Assembly: GCA_900473185.1 (NCBI GenBank)
Contig: UCKU01000005.1
Span: 62,001 to 126,000, forward strand
Length of the DNA stretch: 64,000 nucleotides
Direction of reading: 5' to 3'
From: Hyphomicrobiales bacterium
GTDB lineage: Bacteria; Pseudomonadota; Alphaproteobacteria; Rhizobiales; Rhizobiaceae
Shown: in pieces, positions 60,690 through 64,000 of the stretch
How positions within the stretch are numbered: the stretch's first letter is position 1
Layout: the number at the start of each line of letters is the position of its first letter
The notes under the pieces: model-generated
The model's input: the letters and a program-made list of their open reading frames with translations, nothing else
Database searches by the model: none
Told to the model about the DNA's origin: nothing
Position numbers and translations under genes: made by a program

Positions 60690-61219
60690 ATCGATTCCCT
60701 CTTCCAATTCCAGAGCTCCGGCATGAACCGGAGGACAAAGGGCATACAAGAACCGCTCAGGAACCAGCCGGTGGAGACCCCGGATCCTTGACAGCGCTTG
60801 ATGCGCGAATAGTGAACCAACGCCGCGAATGCGGTATGGGTTCGGCTTTGTCTGCCATGGATTGGAGGGAATATCCCTGCCGCACTTCCGGCAATGAAGG
60901 TGTGCCTCTTCAGTAACCCCCGCTGATGGAAAGCAGGGAGAGAACAAAAAGGCCCGCACCGTCGTTGCTTCAGGCGTCCTCGCATTTTCCGGTTGGCCGG
61001 AATAGCGACTGGAGGGGTTAATTCCAGGTACCTTACCGATTTCCTCACCAATTCGAGGGTTCGGCGGACACCCATGGGCACGTGCGACTTTGGGCTGAGT
61101 GGGAAATAAGAATATTCGCCTTCACAATCAAGAGAAATTTTGCCCTGTGGCCTAAAAAAATAATTGAACGATGAAGGACAATTTGTTCAACCTCTTTCAA
61201 CAGATTTGGAGGACCGCCT
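60690..61219. promoter_or_regulatory. 530-base divergent region: decarboxylase leader and LysR promoter
   Basis: Long gap with no supported gene. The leftward half is the untranslated leader of the decarboxylase, with several short hairpins including AGGGA-TAT-TCCCT near 60870. The rightward end (61100-61219) is AT-rich and should hold the LysR promoter and probably that of the leader RNA; LysR regulators often bind such divergent gaps. Confidence 0.6.
60900..61025 (-). ncRNA. Candidate speF-type leader RNA of the decarboxylase
   Basis: In the minus orientation, 5' to 3': a hairpin TTCCGG-CCAA-CCGGAA (61002-60987) extended by an outer TCGC/GCGA pair (61008-60980), then a run of five T at 60950-60946, then a second stem CCCTGC / GCGGGG. 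A conserved structured RNA (the speF motif) is known upstream of ornithine decarboxylase genes of alphaproteobacteria; position, strand and structure fit. I cannot check the consensus here, and the limits are approximate. Confidence 0.45.
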
Positions 61220-62113
61220 ATGGACACCTTGACCCGCATACGTGCCTTCATAGATGTCGTTGAAGCAGAAGGCTTTTCCGCCGCGGCACGTCGCACCGGG
61301 CGCTCGAAGGCGCTGCTCTCGAAATACGTGCGCGAACTGGAAGATGAGCTCGGCGCACTGCTGCTCAATCGCACCACCCGACAATTCTCCATGACGGAGG
61401 CCGGCCACACCTATTATCGCACGGCTTCCGATATCCTGAAGGAGATCGACAACCTCGCCGATCTCGTGCGGGAGAACAATGCGCAGCTGAAGGGTCGCCT
61501 CAAAGTTTCGGTGCCGCGCACCTTCGTGGACGCCGATGTCGGCCAGTCGCTGATCGACTTTGCCAAAGAGAACCCAAATCTGCAGCTGGAGATCGCTGCC
61601 GACGACCGGTTCGTCGACCTGATCGAGGAGGGCTTCGACGTGGCGGTTCGCGTCACCAAACTCGAGGATTCCGGTATGATCGCCCGCAAGATCTCCGATT
61701 TCCGCGTCCATATCTGCGCCACGCCGGAATTTCTAGAGCGCTACCCCAATATCGAGCATCCGACCGATATCTCCAACGTGCCCTTCATCGTCGATACCAA
61801 TTCCCGCAACCAGGCGAGCATCCGCTTCTACAATCCCGACAGCACCTCCTTTGCGGTCGCTGTTTCCGGCCCGATGGAAGTCAACAGCCCGCACGCGACA
61901 CTGCGCGCCGCGCTCTCAGGAATCGGCATTGCGCTGATTCCGGACTTCATCGCGCGCAAACCGATCGAGGACGGCAGGCTGGTGACCTTGTTCAACGACT
62001 ATATTCCGACTGACCGCGGCATCTATGCCGTCTATCCGCACCGCCGTTATCTGCCGGCAAAGGTCAGGATCTTTGTGGACTACCTCCACAACTGGTTCAA
62101 GAAACATCCCTGA
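61220..62113 (+). CDS. LysR-family transcriptional regulator
   Basis: 297 residues. The N-terminal winged helix reads RIRAFIDVVEAEGFSAAARR then TGRSKALLSKYVRELEDELG (with Lys/Ser at the usual recognition helix), followed by the long linker helix and an effector domain from about residue 90 (GRLKVSVPRTFVDADVG). TTTGGAGGACC precedes the ATG. It is divergent from the decarboxylase but 530 nt away, so regulation of that gene is possible, not shown. Confidence 0.92.
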   Translation: MDTLTRIRAFIDVVEAEGFSAAARRTGRSKALLSKYVRELEDELGALLLNRTTRQFSMTEAGHTYYRTASDILKEIDNLADLVRENNAQLKGRLKVSVPRTFVDADVGQSLIDFAKENPNLQLEIAADDRFVDLIEEGFDVAVRVTKLEDSGMIARKISDFRVHICATPEFLERYPNIEHPTDISNVPFIVDTNSRNQASIRFYNPDSTSFAVAVSGPMEVNSPHATLRAALSGIGIALIPDFIARKPIEDGRLVTLFNDYIPTDRGIYAVYPHRRYLPAKVRIFVDYLHNWFKKHP

Positions 62114-62171
62114 GCGAGCGGGATGCGCGCCCAAGCGTCGCAGGGGCGGTCCCAATTCCGTCCCATTTTCT

Positions 62172-62185
62172 GGTGAGAAATCACC
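62172..62185 (+). other. Short GNRA-loop hairpin before the DUF1007 gene
   Basis: GGTGA-GAAA-TCACC, a 5-bp stem with a GAAA tetraloop 26 nt upstream of the start codon. May be a leader structure or chance. Confidence 0.3.
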
Positions 62186-62211
62186 CCAACCGAACAGGGC
62201 AGCGGGTAAGC

Positions 62212-62853
62212 ATGAAAAGATCGACACTTCTGACGGCTGGGCTTCTTTTGCTCGCCCCCGCCACCGCCTTCGCCCATCCGCATATCTTCGTGGAAGCACG
62301 GCTGGAAGTTGTCGCAGCACCCGACGGCAGCATTCAGGAACTGCGCAATGTCTGGCGGTTTGACGAGGTCTTCTCCTCCTCGGTCGTCATGGATTTCGAC
62401 AAGAACACCGATCTGAAGCTGGAGCCGAACGAACTTGCCGAGGTCGGCAAGACGGTCCGGGATTCGCTTGCCGACTACGATTACTACATGAACCTGACGA
62501 TCAACGGGAAGAATATCACCGTCCAGAAGCCCGACATCATCCACGTCGACTACAAGGAAGGTCAGCTTCTGATGTTTTTTGCGGTCAAACCCGTCGAAAA
62601 AATGCAGCTGAAGGGCAAGCTGACCTTCGGCGTCTATGATCCGACGCTCTACACCTCGATCGACTTCCCGACCGACAACGAACTCGCCATAGTCGGCGAC
62701 GGCTTCAAGGCCTGCAAGCACGCGGTCGTGCGCCCGGACGCAGACGAGGTGATCTCGGAAAACAAGCAGTCCCTGACCGACGCTTTCTTCAACGATCCGA
62801 CCGGCACCAATATGTCGAAACTCTTTGCCACCCGGCTGGAGGTCACATGCTGA
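62212..62853 (+). CDS. DUF1007 periplasmic protein
   Basis: 213 residues. A signal peptide (hydrophobic 6-19, cleavage likely after AFA at 19-21) leaves a mature N-terminus beginning His-Pro-His, a possible metal ligand set, then IFVEARLEVVAAPDG typical of DUF1007. The ATG at 62212 starts the signal peptide cleanly; 62173 is an unlikely longer start. It overlaps the NicO transporter gene by 7 nt. DUF1007 proteins commonly accompany such transporters and are thought to be accessory metal-binding proteins. Confidence 0.85.
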   Translation: MKRSTLLTAGLLLLAPATAFAHPHIFVEARLEVVAAPDGSIQELRNVWRFDEVFSSSVVMDFDKNTDLKLEPNELAEVGKTVRDSLADYDYYMNLTINGKNITVQKPDIIHVDYKEGQLLMFFAVKPVEKMQLKGKLTFGVYDPTLYTSIDFPTDNELAIVGDGFKACKHAVVRPDADEVISENKQSLTDAFFNDPTGTNMSKLFATRLEVTC

Positions 62854-63917
62854 TAAAACGCCTGCCCCTCACCCTGCTTGCGTTCGCTGTCATGGCCGTC
62901 GCTGCCCATGCGCAATCGCCGCTTGGCATCGGCACGGCAGAGCCGAGCTTCCAGCCGACGGGCGGGCCGCTGGCGCCCCTTTTCCTCTATGTGAATTACG
63001 AGCAGCAGGCCTTCTATCGTGCCCTGACCGGTGCGCTGAAGGAGATGCGCCAGGATCCCTGGCAGCTGTCCTCACTGATCGGTCTTTCCTTTGCCTATGG
63101 CGTCTTTCATGCCGCAGGCCCCGGCCACGGCAAGGCCGTCATCTCGTCCTACATGATCGCCAACGAAGTCGAGCTTCGACGTGGCGTCGTCATCTCCTTC
63201 ATCTCAGCCTTCATTCAAGGCGCCATGGCCGTCGTGCTCGTCGTCGGCGCGTGGCTGGTGCTCCGCGGCACCGGCATCACCCTGACCATGGCAACACAGG
63301 CCATGGAAATCGCAAGCTTCGTGATGGTCATCCTCTTCGGTGGCTGGCTGCTTTTCCGCAAGCTGCGCTCGATGGCCGGCAGCCTGCCACGCCGTCGGCT
63401 CATGGCAACCCCGGCCGGCCCCGTCAGCATGATGCTGGACTGGAAGGACAATGCGAGTGAACGCCAGAGCGCCAATTTCAGCTTCAACGGCAAGGCGCAG
63501 GCCGTGGACCCCGGCCATACCTATGTGCCCGGCATGGTCTGCGAGACCTGCGGCAATTCACACCTGCCCGATCCCTCGCTGGTCAGCGGCGACAAGTTCA
63601 GCGCGCGTGAGGCGTGGTCTGCGGTGATCGCCGTGGGCTTGCGCCCCTGCTCCGGCGCATTGCTGGTCATGACCTTCTCACTGCTGAACGGGCTTTATCT
63701 TGGCGGCGTGCTCTCGGTCGTCGCCATGTCGCTCGGCACCGCCATTACAGTTGCAATCCTCGCCACGTTTGCCGTCACTGCTAAGAGCACGGCGGTGCGC
63801 CTCTCCGGCCGCGGTTCGTCCGCTTCCATCTGGATCGGTAATACGATCGAGATATCAGGTGCAATTCTTGTAATCTTGATGGGTGTATTGCTGCTCGGAG
63901 CCTCCCTGCAGGGATAG
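62847..63917 (+). CDS. NicO/RcnA-family nickel/cobalt transporter
   Basis: 356 residues with an N-terminal signal or membrane helix and about six more helices. FHAAGPGHGKAVISSYMIAN (about residues 87-105) and the second VGLRPCSGALLVMTFSLLNG are the paired signature of NicO-type nickel/cobalt permeases. A hydrophilic loop (about 180-250) contains CETCGNSH, a possible metal-binding patch. Whether it imports or exports cannot be told from sequence. It overlaps DUF1007 (ATGCTGA), so both are one unit. Confidence 0.88.
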   Translation: MLIKRLPLTLLAFAVMAVAAHAQSPLGIGTAEPSFQPTGGPLAPLFLYVNYEQQAFYRALTGALKEMRQDPWQLSSLIGLSFAYGVFHAAGPGHGKAVISSYMIANEVELRRGVVISFISAFIQGAMAVVLVVGAWLVLRGTGITLTMATQAMEIASFVMVILFGGWLLFRKLRSMAGSLPRRRLMATPAGPVSMMLDWKDNASERQSANFSFNGKAQAVDPGHTYVPGMVCETCGNSHLPDPSLVSGDKFSAREAWSAVIAVGLRPCSGALLVMTFSLLNGLYLGGVLSVVAMSLGTAITVAILATFAVTAKSTAVRLSGRGSSASIWIGNTIEISGAILVILMGVLLLGASLQG

Positions 63918-63920
63918 GCT

Positions 63921-64000
63921 TCAGGGCTTTCTGCTGCGCTGATAGCGCGCCCGCAACCAGAATATGCCAAAGAAACACATCAGCAGACAGACGCCGACGA
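63921..64000 (-). CDS. C-terminal end of an unidentified membrane protein
   Basis: On the minus strand an open frame runs in from the window edge for 25 codons and stops at 63921-63923. The text VGVCLLMCFFGIFWLRARYQ then RSRKP is a membrane helix followed by a basic tail, typical of an inner-membrane protein end. The stop is 3 nt from the convergent transporter stop. Family unknown because the gene continues outside the window. Confidence 0.5.
   Translation of the reverse strand, partial: VGVCLLMCFFGIFWLRARYQRSRKP

Noticed and set aside
60690..60959. 90-codon in-frame extension of the decarboxylase
   Set aside because: A ribosome-binding site and the family N-terminus fit the ATG at 60689, and the extension lies in a structured leader. 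A leader peptide is still possible and is mentioned in the findings.

Overview
The window reads as a chromosomal segment of a Rhizobiaceae alphaproteobacterium (Rhizobium / Agrobacterium type). The signs are high-GC codon use, the glgPBCA-pgm-glgX cluster, the split transhydrogenase (pntAA-pntAB-pntB) behind a small aa3-oxidase subunit IV, a heterotetrameric sarcosine oxidase operon, TRAP transporter genes and a long leader in front of an ornithine/lysine decarboxylase. I see no rRNA, tRNA, CRISPR array, insertion sequence, phage or plasmid gene. Most of the window is ordinary core or near-core chromosome.

Layout. 1-4738: a DUF2126 / ATP-grasp + alpha-E / transglutaminase cluster of overlapping genes. 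4.8-6.0 kb: a TadG-like secreted von Willebrand protein with a good terminator. 6.3-17.3 kb: the full glycogen operon (phosphorylase, branching enzyme, ADP-glucose pyrophosphorylase, synthase, phosphoglucomutase, debranching enzyme). 17.4-23.1 kb: a MaoC hydratase convergent with soxBDAG, which oxidises sarcosine to glycine and passes the methyl carbon to tetrahydrofolate. 23.3-28.6 kb: a FecR-domain secreted protein and two class III nucleotide cyclases, one with a CHASE2 sensor and one with a periplasmic DUF3365 sensor carrying a heme-type CxxCH motif. 28.7-32.9 kb: ribosomal protein S21, a TPR lipoprotein, an FAD oxidoreductase and an HWE histidine kinase. 33.1-36.3 kb: the transhydrogenase genes. 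36.5-39.7 kb: a FeeM-like N-acyl amino acid synthase and an EAL phosphodiesterase with a degenerate GGDEF. 40.0-43.3 kb: a TRAP transporter whose binding-protein gene faces the two permease genes. 43.5-47.2 kb: a TelA-TerD-unknown-vWA stress module. 47.6-52.3 kb: a glutamine-amidotransferase-fold hydrolase, an aldo/keto reductase, a hydroxyacid dehydrogenase with its LacI regulator, and a MarR regulator. 52.4-56.3 kb: a creatininase-family amidohydrolase, then a COG0523 (CobW-like) GTPase, a WD40 protein and serine acetyltransferase, the last three apparently co-transcribed from a candidate Zur site. 56.3-58.8 kb: a diguanylate cyclase, a serine-hydrolase remnant and an NAD-dependent epimerase. 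58.9-60.7 kb: a GNAT acetyltransferase and ornithine/lysine decarboxylase, followed by its long structured leader. 61.2-63.9 kb: a LysR regulator, a DUF1007 protein and a NicO-type nickel/cobalt transporter. The last 80 bases hold the C-terminal end of an unidentified membrane protein on the minus strand.

No wholly new large system stands out. The best leads are: (a) the four-gene Ter module with a 348-residue protein of no recognised family; (b) the candidate Zur-controlled GTPase-WD40-cysE operon; (c) the cyclase with a c-type heme motif in its sensor; (d) the orphan FeeM-like acyl synthase; and (e) several unexplained inverted or repeated elements in promoter regions at 39.8, 47.4 and 57.5 kb. 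All family assignments come from reading motifs by eye; no database search was run.
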